64,000 nucleotides of DNA from Planctomycetota bacterium (GTDB taxonomy: Bacteria > Planctomycetota > SZUA-567 > H5-PLA8): positions 1,860,001-1,924,000 of the forward strand of contig JAOSKN010000001.1 of assembly GCA_027493525.1 (NCBI GenBank), in the 5' to 3' direction. Positions 16,994 through 25,733 of this stretch are shown here, one piece after another (the stretch's first letter is position 1; each line of letters opens with the position of its first letter). The notes under the pieces were generated by a model, which did no database searches, was not told where the DNA came from, and was given only the letters and a program-made list of their open reading frames with translations. A program made the translations under genes and the position numbers.

Positions 16994-18093
16994 TCAGATT
17001 CCGGGGATCAGCAGCCGCTGCCCGATCAGGATCAGGTTGGGGTCGTCCTGAGGGTTGGCCGCCATGAGGGACTTGAGGCTGACCCCATGCCGCCGGGCGA
17101 TGGTGGTCAGGTTGTCCCCGGGCTGGACCACATAGACCTTGCGGCCGGAAGGTTCAGGGGCTGGAAGAGGGGCGGACGGGGGCGCCTGGACGTTCCGGGG
17201 TTCCGGTTGAGGCGTGGCGGCGGAGACCTCCTGGGACGACAGGATCAGTTGCGGCGGCCGGTTGGCGGGCGGCTGGGGGTCTCTTCGCGGACGACGGGGG
17301 CCGGCGCCGGTTCCTCGACCGGCAGGACCCGCGGCTCGGGCCGGACCACGCGCGTGGCGGCCAGGACGGGCTCGGGCGAGGAAACGGCCGGCCCGCGGCG
17401 GTGGGCTTCGAGGAAGCTTCTCAGCCCGACGACGGGCACGAAGAGCCCGAGTTGGTGGTCCATGTCGCCGTCCTTGGGGATGCCCGCGACGGCCACCCCG
17501 ACGACCTCGCCGGATTCCGCGCCGTAGAGCGGCCCGCCGCTGCAGCCGTGATCGAAGGCCACGCTCACCGCCGAACGGACCGAACCGCGGTAGAAGGGCT
17601 CGCGCATGAGCCCTTCGTACAGGGCGACGGGCGTGCCGCGGGGCGAGCCGGCCAGGATCGCGCGCTCGCCGCCGCGGAGGTCCTTCACGGCCAGGCGGCC
17701 CAGCACGGGCAGGTCGTCGCCTGCCTCGAGGATGCACAGGTCCAGGTTCTCGTCGAAGACTAAGGTTCGGGCGCCGAGCCAGTAGGTGCGCGGGCCGTCG
17801 ACGACTTCGATCTTGAGCGTCGTGAAGGGCCGGCCTTCGTCGTTGAGGACGTTGTGGGCGGCGGAGAGCAGGTAGCGGCGGCCCGGAAAGCCCCAGGCGC
17901 TCAGGTCGGCGCCGAAGGCCGTGCCGTGCCCGGTGATGACCGCGCCATCCTGGTAGCGTTCGTAGCGGATACGCACGGCCGCGCTGAGCATGGCCTCGCG
18001 GTCGGCGGCCTGGGCGGTGAGCGCGCAGGCGAGGAGCGCGCAGGTTCCCAGGACGATCGGCAGGCGGCGGAGCGAACGGGTCTGGAGCGGCAT
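16994..18093 (-). CDS. Trypsin-like serine protease with C-terminal LysM domain (frameshifted)
   Basis: ATG 18093 starts a signal peptide (LPIVLGTCALLACALTAQA). The chymotrypsin-fold part has the catalytic His in LLSAAHNVLN, an Asp in ENLDLCILE and the Ser in DHGCSGGPLYG, so all three triad positions are present. The frame then shifts at a G5 run (17275-17279, C5 on the coding strand; residue ~272). One more C would continue through a Pro-rich linker to a LysM domain (VYVVQPGDNLTTIARRHGVS and onward to LLIPGI). The predicted whole is a ~366-residue secreted protease tethered to peptidoglycan or chitin-like glycan. HtrA-type proteases usually carry PDZ rather than LysM, so this pairing is unusual. 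Confidence 0.8.
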
Positions 18094-18187
18094 GGCGGGT
18101 CCCTGGCGCAAATCCCCCCAACGGAGGGAGTATCGGCGCGCGAAGCCCCCCGGTGGAGCCGAATTGGCGGGGCCCGCAAACGAAACC

Positions 18188-18211
18188 GCCCGGGGCTCGT
18201 ACGCCCCGGGC
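18188..18211 (-). terminator. Hairpin after the 18237-19067 gene
   Basis: A perfect 9-bp stem, GCCCGGGGC with GCCCCGGGC, around TCGTAC. Read on the minus strand it is followed by GGTTTCG, a short T-tract. It lies between two genes on the same strand. Confidence 0.5.
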
Positions 18212-18236
18212 GGCAGCCTGCGTCGATGGCGAGGGC

Positions 18237-19067
18237 TCAATCGACCAGCTTCAGGAACGCCTCGCGGTCGATCTTGGAGTCGCGGACGGCGCGCGCGAAG
18301 GCCGCGGCGCAGCCCCAGGCGATGGTGTCCTTGAACTGGTCCATCTTGAAGTAGTCGGCCTGGTAGGACTTCAGGTGGTTGATGTTGTCCCGGTCGCCGG
18401 GCTCCATGACGAAGCCTTGCTGGGCCTCCAGGTCGGCCAGGTGTCCGCCCTGTTCGCTGCGCTTGTCGGTGCGGATCGGGACCAACTGGATGTCCATCGT
18501 GCAGCCGGAGAACGCCAGCGCGCCGTCCTTCGCCTCGAAGGCGAAGTCCTTGAAGGTGGTGAACGCCACCACCAGCGTCTGGCGCCCCTCGGTCTTCTTG
18601 GGCTTGTAACCGCCCGGGAGCTTGACGTCGCCAAGGAGGTTCTCCAGGCCGTAGACGATGCCGCCCAGGAAGCGGTCGGTCTCGACCAGGTCGCGGGCGA
18701 AGCGGCTGCCGGTGCTGAACTTCCCGTAGGTGCGCGGCTCGCCGTCCACCAGCGTGACGCCCAGGCGGTCGTCCTCGCAGACGTTCTTGAAGAGGCGCTT
18801 GAAGTCCCCGCGGGAGATGGGGAGTACGTACTTGAGCTTCCCGTTGATCAGGAAGGTGTCGGTCTTCTTGTCGAAGTCGACGGCCGTGACGGCGTCGAGG
18901 CCCGCGGCGGCGCCTTCGAGGACCACGCCCTTGGGAATGTCGCGATAGCGTTCCTGGCCGGCCCGGACCTGCTCGACGGTGCGCGCGCCGTCCTCGGCTC
19001 GGGCGGCGGCGGGAAGCAGTACCAGCAGCCCCAGCAGGGCCGCGCGAGCGCTCAAACCGCGTACCAT
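18237..19067 (-). CDS. Secreted protein of unknown function
   Basis: A 276-residue protein from ATG 19067, with GGGAGG upstream. A clear signal peptide (ARAALLGLLVLLPAAARAED) sends it across the membrane. The mature part is mixed alpha/beta, with a repeated theme of short hydrophobic strands (KLKYVLPISRGDFKRLF; RQTLVVAFTTFKDFAFEAKD) and no recognised catalytic motif. Two Cys remain (in NVCEDD and SGCTMD), which could form a disulfide. I do not recognise a family. Its neighbours are also exported proteins, so an envelope role is likely. Hairpins border it on both sides, so it is probably transcribed alone. Confidence 0.75.
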   Translation of the reverse strand: MVRGLSARAALLGLLVLLPAAARAEDGARTVEQVRAGQERYRDIPKGVVLEGAAAGLDAVTAVDFDKKTDTFLINGKLKYVLPISRGDFKRLFKNVCEDDRLGVTLVDGEPRTYGKFSTGSRFARDLVETDRFLGGIVYGLENLLGDVKLPGGYKPKKTEGRQTLVVAFTTFKDFAFEAKDGALAFSGCTMDIQLVPIRTDKRSEQGGHLADLEAQQGFVMEPGDRDNINHLKSYQADYFKMDQFKDTIAWGCAAAFARAVRDSKIDREAFLKLVD

Positions 19068-19113
19068 GGCGAAACCTCCCTGATTCGAGTCCCGAACGTA
19101 GGCTCCGGGAACG

Positions 19114-19143
19114 ACGGGCCGGCGCTCGAAGGCGCCGGCCCGT
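19114..19143 (-). terminator. 12-bp perfect hairpin after the Pro-Ala repeat gene
   Basis: ACGGGCCGGCGC pairs with GCGCCGGCCCGT around TCGAAG. No T-tract follows on the minus strand, so it would be a Rho-assisted or RNA-stabilising hairpin. It lies between the stop at 19176 and the start at 19067. Confidence 0.5.
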
Positions 19144-19175
19144 GCTGCCATTCCCGAACGTAAGCGCCCGAAGGC

Positions 19176-20150
19176 TTACTTGCGGCTGCTGTACTTCAGC
19201 AGGCTCTCGATGTCCGTGCCCGGCACTTCCTCGTACTTGGCCTGGACGGGGCCGCAGTCGCACTTCATGCGGCGCCAGACCATCTTGGCCGGCTCGACCA
19301 GCTCCTGCTTGGAGATCGTCTCGGTCTTGGCGGGCACCTCGACGCGCTGGGTCGCTTCGGGGGCCGTCTGGACCTCCTTGCGGATGGTCTCGAACTTCGC
19401 CGGGACGCTCGTGTAGGCCACGGTGGCCGCCTTGTCGACGACCGCGCGGTCAACCTCGATGTACTCGGCCGGGACGACGACCTTCTTCACCTCGGCCGGC
19501 TTGACCAGCTTGTGGACCTTGACCTTCTTGCTCACCGCGGCGATGGGGATCGAGCGGGTGCTGGCGTCCTTGTCCAGGACCTGCTTGGTGATCGTCGCGA
19601 ACTTCGCCGGCGTCTCGCAGTAGCAGTAGCAGTTGTTGTCCTTGCCGGTCTTCCAGAACTTCTTGGCCGGGGCGATCTCGACCTGCTCGGAGACCGTCTT
19701 GTAGCTGGCAGGAATCAGTTCCAGCGTCTCGCTGGCCGCCTTCACCACCACGTCTTCCTCGACCCACTCCCACTGCGCCGGGACGATCTCGTAGCTCTCG
19801 TACTCGTCGGCGACCTTGACCTTCACCTTCTCGGTCTTCAGCGAGGCCGGGACGACCGAGCCGACCTTCGTCTCGGGCGCGACCTGGATCGTCTCTTCCT
19901 TCGTCTCGTACTTGGCCGGGATCACCGTGGCGTAGTGCGTCGCCGGCTGCACCGTGATCTGTTCCGTCACCGTCTTGTAGACCGCCGGCTTGGTCACCAG
20001 GCACCAGCCCTCGCCGGCCTTCGCCGCCGGCGGGCCCTTGCCTTCTTCGAATGGCACTTCGTCGGCGTTATCCGCCGCCCGAACGCCGTACGAAAGAACC
20101 AGCGCCAGGACGCCCATGGCCGCCAACCCGCGATGAGTCACGTTTCGCAT
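19176..20150 (-). CDS. Exported repeat protein with PA-x-Y/F-x-T motifs
   Basis: A 324-residue protein from ATG 20150, with GAGGAGG upstream. The signal peptide is LAAMGVLALVLSYGVRAADN. The mature protein is a run of degenerate ~20-40-residue repeats built around VxPAxYxTVxEQVxVxPA, for example PAVYKTVTEQITVQPA, PAKYETKEETIQVAP and PASYKTVSEQVEIAPA, ending with a KYEEVPGTDIESLLKYSSRK tail. A Cys-rich insert (NCYCYCETPAKF) and a second Cys pair (MKCDCGP) interrupt it. Comparable repeats occur next to OmpA or peptidoglycan-binding domains in some Gram-negative bacteria, but no such domain is present here. A structural envelope role is likely. Its function is unknown. Confidence 0.8.
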   Translation of the reverse strand: MRNVTHRGLAAMGVLALVLSYGVRAADNADEVPFEEGKGPPAAKAGEGWCLVTKPAVYKTVTEQITVQPATHYATVIPAKYETKEETIQVAPETKVGSVVPASLKTEKVKVKVADEYESYEIVPAQWEWVEEDVVVKAASETLELIPASYKTVSEQVEIAPAKKFWKTGKDNNCYCYCETPAKFATITKQVLDKDASTRSIPIAAVSKKVKVHKLVKPAEVKKVVVPAEYIEVDRAVVDKAATVAYTSVPAKFETIRKEVQTAPEATQRVEVPAKTETISKQELVEPAKMVWRRMKCDCGPVQAKYEEVPGTDIESLLKYSSRK

Positions 20151-20435
20151 CACGCCCACCTCCTCTTTTCTGTTCCTGCCGGCCGGAGAATCGATCTCCC
20201 TGCACGGCAATCCCTGAGTGCTATGTATTCAAAGCTCCGCCAGACTAGTAGCTTTCTCGCCGAAAATCAAACCTAAGTAGCTCAAGTCTGGGAAGCTCGA
20301 GACTCCTTGTATTACCTCTTATCCGCGCATTCGTTAACGCTTCAGCTAACGACTGAAGACGCATAAGGCCCCTACTTCATTCACGTATAACCGCGGCATC
20401 CGAAGATTAACCTAAATAGACTTGGCCAGCTCGAT
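20151..20435. other. AT-richer intergenic region
   Basis: About 285 bases with clearly lower GC than the neighbours. It holds a hairpin CTTCAG-CTAACGA-CTGAAG near 20340-20358 inside a wider imperfect palindrome bounded by CTTAT and ATAAG (about 20318-20367). It probably contains the promoter of the repeat-protein gene and the end of the HD-GYP gene; no exact promoter could be fixed. Confidence 0.4.
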
Positions 20436-22000
20436 TCAGGCGAGAGGATCGACTTTGCGTAACATCTCGTCGGTGATCTGGTAGCACTCCCGTTCGAAGA
20501 ACAACTCGACCAGTTCCGGCATCAGCTTGAACTGCTGCGCCTCTTCCTCGACCAGGATCTTCCGGGCGATCTCGTGCGGGATGGCCTTCTTGTAGGGGCG
20601 GTCGGAAGCCGTCAGGGCGTCGTAGATGTCAGCGACGCACATGACCTGCCCGTCGAAGTGGATCTCATCGCCTTTCAAGCCGCGCGGGTAGCCGGAGCCG
20701 TCGCGCTTCTCGTGATGCGTGTAGGCGACTTCGGGCACCTCGCCGAGTTCCTTCGGCCAGGGATGCGCAGCAGGATCTCGTAGCTCTTGACCACGTGGTT
20801 GCGCATGTCCACCCATTCTTCGGGGGTCAGGTTGCCCTTGCGCACGGAGAGAAGGCGGAACTCCTCGGGGGTGAGCCAGTTCCGGTCGCGGAGCGCTTCC
20901 AGCGCCTTCAGCTCCTCGTCCTTGACGAACCCGGGGCGGTTCTTGGCCTCGACGAGGCCCAGCGCGGCGCGGACTTCGGCCTCGAGGGGCTCGCATTCGG
21001 CCTTGAGCAGCGGCGCGGGGTCGAGCTGCTCGCGCAGGGCGCGCTCCAGGAGCGCCACGCGGCGCTCGAAGCCGAGCCGCTCCAGGCGCGCGCGGATCAC
21101 CTCGGCGCCGTTGACCGGGAGCTTGTCGGCCTTGCAGAGGATATACTCCCGGACGCCGATCTTGCCGATGTCGTGGAGCAGCCCCGCGTAGAGCAACTGC
21201 CGCAGCCGTTCGCGCGTGTAGCGGTAGTCCTTGAAAGGCGCCCGCTCGCAGTCGTGGACGGCGCGGGCGAGGTTGAGGCTGTAGAGCGTGACGCGGCGGC
21301 TGTGCCCGCTGGTGCAGGGGTCGCGGTCGTCGATGGAGCGGCTCATCGCGCTGACGAAGGAGGCGAAGAGGACGTCCATCTGGCGGTAGAGCTTGGCGCT
21401 CTCGAGGAACGTCGCCAAGAGGCCGGTCAGCGCCTCCAGGAAACGCTCGTCCACTTCGTTGAACGGCTCGTTGCGCCCGCCGAAGTCCAGCTTGTTGAGG
21501 CACTGGATGACGCCGAGGATCTCGCCCTTGTGGTCGCGCAAGGGCATCGCCAGGACGGTGCGCGTGCGGTAGCCGGTGCGCCGGTCGACCTCCGGGTTGA
21601 AGCGCTCGTCGGCGTAGGCGTCGGGGACGTTGACCTTCCGCCCGGTCCGCGCGGCGAACCCGGCCAGACCCTTCGAGACCGGGACGCGGACCTCCTTCGC
21701 GTCCAGGCCCTGCGCGATCAGGGTGTAGAGTTCCCCGGTCTTGGCGTCGAGCAGGAAGACCGAGGAGCGCTCGCAATCCATGATCCGCGAGGTGCGCTCG
21801 ACGATCTTCTTCATCAGCAGGTCGAGGCTGATTTCGCCGGAGAGTTCGCGCGCCGTGTCGAGCAGCAGGTGGAGCTTCTCGATCTCCTGCTCCTGCGCGT
21901 CGGCGCGCACCTGGAGCGGCGCGCCGGAAGGCACGACGAAGAGGCGCATCGAGCTGGCGTGCCCGCGCAGAATCCGGGTGGAGGGCCGGGTCTCGCTCAT
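20436..22000 (-). CDS. GAF/HD-GYP cyclic-di-GMP phosphodiesterase (frameshifted)
   Basis: From ATG 22000: an N-terminal tail, a GAF sensor domain (about residues 55-205, ERSSVFLLDAKTGELY and LAMPLRDHKGEILGVI) and an HD-GYP domain with GHSRRV, LLHDIGKIGV and, after the frameshift, THHEKRDGSGYPRGL. These are the metal and substrate motifs of phosphodiesterases that linearise c-di-GMP. A GGG run at 20760-20762 breaks the frame at residue ~413; one more base would join EILLRIP to WPKELGEVPE. A ~100-residue charged insert lies between the HD and GYP motifs. The start overlaps the upstream stop by ATGA, so the two are co-translated. Confidence 0.87.
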
Positions 22001-22629
22001 GGAGCCTTCTTCGGCGCCGCCGGAGCGCCCTGGACGAAGGCCGAGAGCCTCGGCGGCGGCTCGCTCGCCGGCGCCCGCCGCAGGTCCACGAGCTTCGGCG
22101 GGGGTTCGGCCGCGTCCGCGCGCGCGCGTTCGTCCAGCTTGCGCTCCTGCGCCTCCAGCCACATCGGCCTGGCCCACGGCCCGCGCGCGCGGATCTTCTC
22201 CCGCATCGCGTCGGAGACCGTCAGCAGGTCCGAGAGTTCGTCGAAGTTCATCCACTCGCCTTCCCAGTCCCAGGTGTCGATGGCCGGGCGGTAGCCCGGC
22301 GGCGCGTACGCCTCCACGTAAGGGCAGGAGGCGGGGAAGGCGCTGTGCTTGAGGCCCTCCGAGATCGAGAGGCACTCGGGGTTTTTCTCGAAGCGTTCCT
22401 CGTACACCGTGCAGCGGTTCCGGTCGGTGTCGAGGAACTCGCAGGGGAAGGGCGTCACGAAGACGGTGCGGCCAATGATGATCTTCTTGTAGCAGCAGAT
22501 GCCGCATTCGGTGCAGAGCGACTCATGCGCCGCGTGAGCCTCCGGCGGATCCTGCGGACCCGGCGGCGACTTGGCGTTCGGCGCGGGCGGGCCGGCGCCC
22601 GGGCGCGGGGACTGCGGCCGCGAGTTCAT
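21997..22629 (-). CDS. YkgJ-like cysteine-cluster protein
   Basis: A 210-residue cytosolic protein from ATG 22629. A Pro-rich N-terminus leads to the cysteine cluster CTECGICC (near residues 38-45), followed by PCEFLDTDRNRCTVYEERF and CPYV, the usual pattern of the YkgJ / zinc- or iron-chelate-binding family (PF03692-type). The function of these proteins is not settled. The C-terminal third is Pro/Ala-rich and disordered. It overlaps the HD-GYP gene by four bases, which links the putative metal protein to c-di-GMP turnover. Confidence 0.78.
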   Translation of the reverse strand: MNSRPQSPRPGAGPPAPNAKSPPGPQDPPEAHAAHESLCTECGICCYKKIIIGRTVFVTPFPCEFLDTDRNRCTVYEERFEKNPECLSISEGLKHSAFPASCPYVEAYAPPGYRPAIDTWDWEGEWMNFDELSDLLTVSDAMREKIRARGPWARPMWLEAQERKLDERARADAAEPPPKLVDLRRAPASEPPPRLSAFVQGAPAAPKKAP

Positions 22630-22787
22630 ACGAAAATCCAGTCTAACGCACCGCCTGCGCCTAAGCCAGAGGCGGCCCACGCAGGCTTTACCATACCGAA
22701 CGGTCAGAACGGTGGTGCGTAAATCGCCAATCCAGGTGAAAACCATTTGAGTCTGAACTTCCTTGGGATACACAATCATATGACGTA

Positions 22788-23195
22788 GTGTATAGCGCGC
22801 CGGAGACGTTCCCCGTGGGTTTCAGCATCCGCAAGACGCCCGACGACTGCACGGTCCTGGACCTCTCCGGGGACCTGGACCGGCACAAGGGCCTCAAGGA
22901 ACTCCGCGAGACGCTGGGCAAGTTCAACCCCGCCAAGACGACCAAGCTGGTCCTGAATTTCCGCGACGTGACCTATGTGTGCAGCGAGGCCGTCGGGATG
23001 GTCTGCGCGCTGGCCGAAGAGATCCGCCGCGCCGGCGGGCGCGTGGCCTGCTGCGCGCTGAACGGCCTGCCTCGCGACGTCTTCGAGATTCTCGGCGTGC
23101 CGAAGATCCTGCGCAGCTTCGCCACCGAAGCCGACGCACTGACCGGCATGAACCAGGATAGCCCGTCCTCCTCCACCCGCCGCGCGCAAGCCTGA
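22788..23195 (+). CDS. STAS-domain protein (anti-sigma-factor antagonist type)
   Basis: A protein of 135 residues from GTG 22788, or 126 from GTG 22815. It is a single STAS domain: TVLDLSGDLDRHKGL, then LVLNFRDVTYVCSEAVGMV, where the position of the usual phosphorylated Ser or Thr is the segment VTYVCSEAVG, and a final helix-strand pair (DVFEILGVPKIL). SpoIIAA-type proteins bind anti-sigma kinases and are switched by phosphorylation. The typical DSSG site reads VCSEA here, with one Ser. No kinase partner adjoins it. It diverges from the YkgJ/HD-GYP pair and is followed by heptamer repeats. Confidence 0.85.
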   Translation: MYSAPETFPVGFSIRKTPDDCTVLDLSGDLDRHKGLKELRETLGKFNPAKTTKLVLNFRDVTYVCSEAVGMVCALAEEIRRAGGRVACCALNGLPRDVFEILGVPKILRSFATEADALTGMNQDSPSSSTRRAQA

Positions 23196-23204
23196 TTTAC
23201 TCCA

Positions 23205-23246
23205 GTAAACAGTGAACAGTGAACAGTAAGCAGTGAACAGTAACTG
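23205..23246. repeat. Heptamer tandem array, left
   Basis: Six 7-bp units related to GTGAACA (GTAAACA, GTGAACA twice, GTAAGCA, GTGAACA, GTAACTG). Complementary to the right array. Confidence 0.85.
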
Positions 23247-23272
23247 CTGAATAGACCGCCTTGCCATACGCC

Positions 23273-23349
23273 GTTCACCGTTCACCGTTCACCGTTCACT
23301 GTTCACTGTTCACTGTTTACTGTTTACTGTTTACTGCTCCCTGCTCCCT
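23273..23349. repeat. Heptamer tandem array, right
   Basis: Eleven 7-bp units in ordered blocks: GTTCACC three times, GTTCACT three times, GTTTACT three times, GCTCCCT twice. With the left array it can fold into a long hairpin between two convergent genes. Confidence 0.85.
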
Positions 23350-23377
23350 CCTCACGGTCCACAGCCATCAATCCTGG

Positions 23378-25693
23378 CTAGTGCGCCTTGAGCTTGGCCT
23401 GGATCTGTTCGGCGGAGAGCGGCTTGGCGTAGAGGTAGCCCTGGGCGTATTCGCAGCCGAGCTTGGCGAGCAGGTCGGCTTGCGCCTGCGTCTCGACCCC
23501 TTCGGCGATCACTTCCATCTTGCGGCTGTGCGCGAGGGCCAGGATGTTGCGCAGGAATTCGATGCTCTCCTCTTCGTCGGTCAGGCGGCTCACGAACGAG
23601 TGGTCGATCTTCACGAGGTCGAAGGGGAGCTGCTGGAGGTAGCTGAGCGAGGAGTAGCCGGTGCCGAAGTCGTCGACCAGGAGCTTGACGCCGCGGCGCT
23701 TCAACTCCGAGATCATGTGCATGACCGTCTCGGTGGGATCGACGAGCGCGCGCTCGGTGATTTCGAGCTTAAGGCGCTGCGGATCCAGGCCGGTCTCCTT
23801 CAGGACAAGGTCGATGTAGGGCAGCCATTCGGACTGTTCGAAGACGCGGCCGGGCATGTTGACGCTCATGGACCAGGGGAGCTTGGCGGAGATTTCGGCG
23901 AGCCAGTGCTTGAGCTGCCGGCAGGCCTCGCGCAGGACCCAGCGCGAGATCGGCTCGATCATGCTGGTCTCTTCGGCGATGGCGATGAAGTCGCCGGGCG
24001 GGACCATCCCGCGCTGCGGGGATTCCCAGCGGATCAGGGCCTCGAAGCCGACGGTCTCGCGCCGCGCGATGTCCACGATGGGCTGGTAGTGCAGGAAGAA
24101 CTCGTTGCCCTCCAGCGCGCGGCGCAGCTCGGATTCGAGGTCGAGGGCGAGCACGGAGGCGGCGTGCAGGTCGGAGTGGTAGATCTCCTTGCGCGCCTTG
24201 CCCATGTCCTTGGCGCGGCGCATGGCCGTGTCGGCGTCGCGGAGGAGCACCTCGGCGCTCTTGGGCTTGGGCGAACGGAGGCTGATGCCGACGCTGGCCG
24301 AGGCGAAGACTTCGCGGCCCTGGAGACGGCAAGGCTTGAGCAGCGCGCTGCGCAGGCGGTCGGCCTCCTGCATCGCCCCGGCGACGCTGGGCACTTGGGC
24401 GAGGAGCACCGCGAATTCGTCGCTGCCGATGCGCGCGGCGGTGTCCTGCGGGCTCACCGACTCCCGCAGCCGCGCGGCGACGTGCTTGAGGAGCTGGTCG
24501 CCGATCTCGTGCCCCAGGCTCGTGTTGATCAGCTTGAAGCGGTCCAGCCCGAAGTACAGGATGCCGTACAGCGCCTCGGGCTGCTCGAGGCGCTGCTGGA
24601 CGATCTGCTCCAGACGGTCCAGGAAGAGGAAGCGATTGGGCAGGCCGGTGAGTTCGTCGTGGAAGGCGTTGTGCCGGAGCTGCAGGTTGGCGGTCTTCTC
24701 CTGGTGGATGTCGGTCTGCGAGCCGGCGATGCGCGTGGGCTTGCCCTGGGCGTCGCGCACGGCCAGCCCGCGGCAGAGCATCCAGCGGTAGGCGCCGTCG
24801 GCCTGGCGGAAGCGGTACTCAACCGAGAAATGCTCCGTCAGCCCCTTGCGGTGCCGCTCCAGTTCGCCGCGCAGCGTGGCGCGGTCTTCCGCGTGGACGC
24901 GGGAAAACCAGGCTTCGGGGTCGTCGCCGAGTTCGGCCTCGGCGGCGCCGGCCATCTCGCGCCAGCGCGGGGAGAAGTAGAGCGTGCCGCGCTCCAGGTC
25001 CCAGTCCCACAGCCCGTCGTTGGCGCCCTTGGCGGCGAGGGCGTAGCGCTCCTCGGAGGCGCGCAGCGCGGCCTCGATCCGCTTGCGCTCGGCGATCTCC
25101 GCGCGCAGCTCCTCGTTCTTCTTCGCCAGGTCCTGCGTGCGCTCCGCGACGCGCTTCTCCAACTGGTCCCGCGCGCGGCGCAGTTCGGCCACCGCGTGCC
25201 GGTACTTGAGGATCGAACGGACGCGCGCGCAGAGCACGTCGGTCTGGAGCGGCTTGACCAGCACGTCGGAGGCGCCGCTGGCCAGCCCCTGGATCTGCGT
25301 ATCCGCGTCGCCGGCCCCGGTGATCATCACGATCGGGATGTGCCGCAGCAGCGGGTCGGCGCTGAGCTTCTTGCAGACCTCGAAGCCGCTGAGGTCCGGC
25401 AGGTTGATGTCCAGCAGGATCAGGTCGGGGTTCTCGCGCGCGGCCAGTTCGAGCCCGGATTTGCCGTCGTGCGCCAGGAAGACCGTATGCAGGCGATGCG
25501 CGAGCACCTCTTCGAGCATGCGGCAGGTCGGCTCGTGGTCGTCGATGATCAGGATGCGGCCGGGCCGGTCGAATACGGCCGTCTGGACGACGTGGCTTGA
25601 AGCGCCCGAGTCTTCGAAAGGTTTGCGGCTCATGGGAAGGGGCGGCCCTTCCAGACTGAGAATGCGATCCCGGCCTTCGAAGGCCGATTTCAC
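23378..25693 (-). CDS. Receiver-PAS-GGDEF-EAL cyclic-di-GMP signalling protein
   Basis: A protein of 771 residues; a shorter start at an internal ATG (MSRKPFEDSG, residue 21) is possible. Order: receiver domain (about 45-165, phospho-acceptor Asp in LILLDINLPD), coiled coil (170-215), PAS/PAC (215-335), GGDEF-like domain (345-505) and EAL domain (515-765). The cyclase signature reads IGSDEF rather than GGDEF. The EAL domain keeps EALIRW, LKLEITERAL, DDFGTGYSS and IAEGVET, so phosphodiesterase activity looks intact. It therefore probably degrades c-di-GMP under control of an unknown histidine kinase and a PAS signal. Confidence 0.92.
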   Translation of the reverse strand: MKSAFEGRDRILSLEGPPLPMSRKPFEDSGASSHVVQTAVFDRPGRILIIDDHEPTCRMLEEVLAHRLHTVFLAHDGKSGLELAARENPDLILLDINLPDLSGFEVCKKLSADPLLRHIPIVMITGAGDADTQIQGLASGASDVLVKPLQTDVLCARVRSILKYRHAVAELRRARDQLEKRVAERTQDLAKKNEELRAEIAERKRIEAALRASEERYALAAKGANDGLWDWDLERGTLYFSPRWREMAGAAEAELGDDPEAWFSRVHAEDRATLRGELERHRKGLTEHFSVEYRFRQADGAYRWMLCRGLAVRDAQGKPTRIAGSQTDIHQEKTANLQLRHNAFHDELTGLPNRFLFLDRLEQIVQQRLEQPEALYGILYFGLDRFKLINTSLGHEIGDQLLKHVAARLRESVSPQDTAARIGSDEFAVLLAQVPSVAGAMQEADRLRSALLKPCRLQGREVFASASVGISLRSPKPKSAEVLLRDADTAMRRAKDMGKARKEIYHSDLHAASVLALDLESELRRALEGNEFFLHYQPIVDIARRETVGFEALIRWESPQRGMVPPGDFIAIAEETSMIEPISRWVLREACRQLKHWLAEISAKLPWSMSVNMPGRVFEQSEWLPYIDLVLKETGLDPQRLKLEITERALVDPTETVMHMISELKRRGVKLLVDDFGTGYSSLSYLQQLPFDLVKIDHSFVSRLTDEEESIEFLRNILALAHSRKMEVIAEGVETQAQADLLAKLGCEYAQGYLYAKPLSAEQIQAKLKAH

Positions 25694-25733
25694 ATCCTTG
25701 GAAACCTATAAATTAGTGCGTTGTTCCAGGAGG

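Noticed and set aside
23205-23349. CRISPR array
   Set aside because: Units are 7 bp with no spacers, and no cas genes are in the window.
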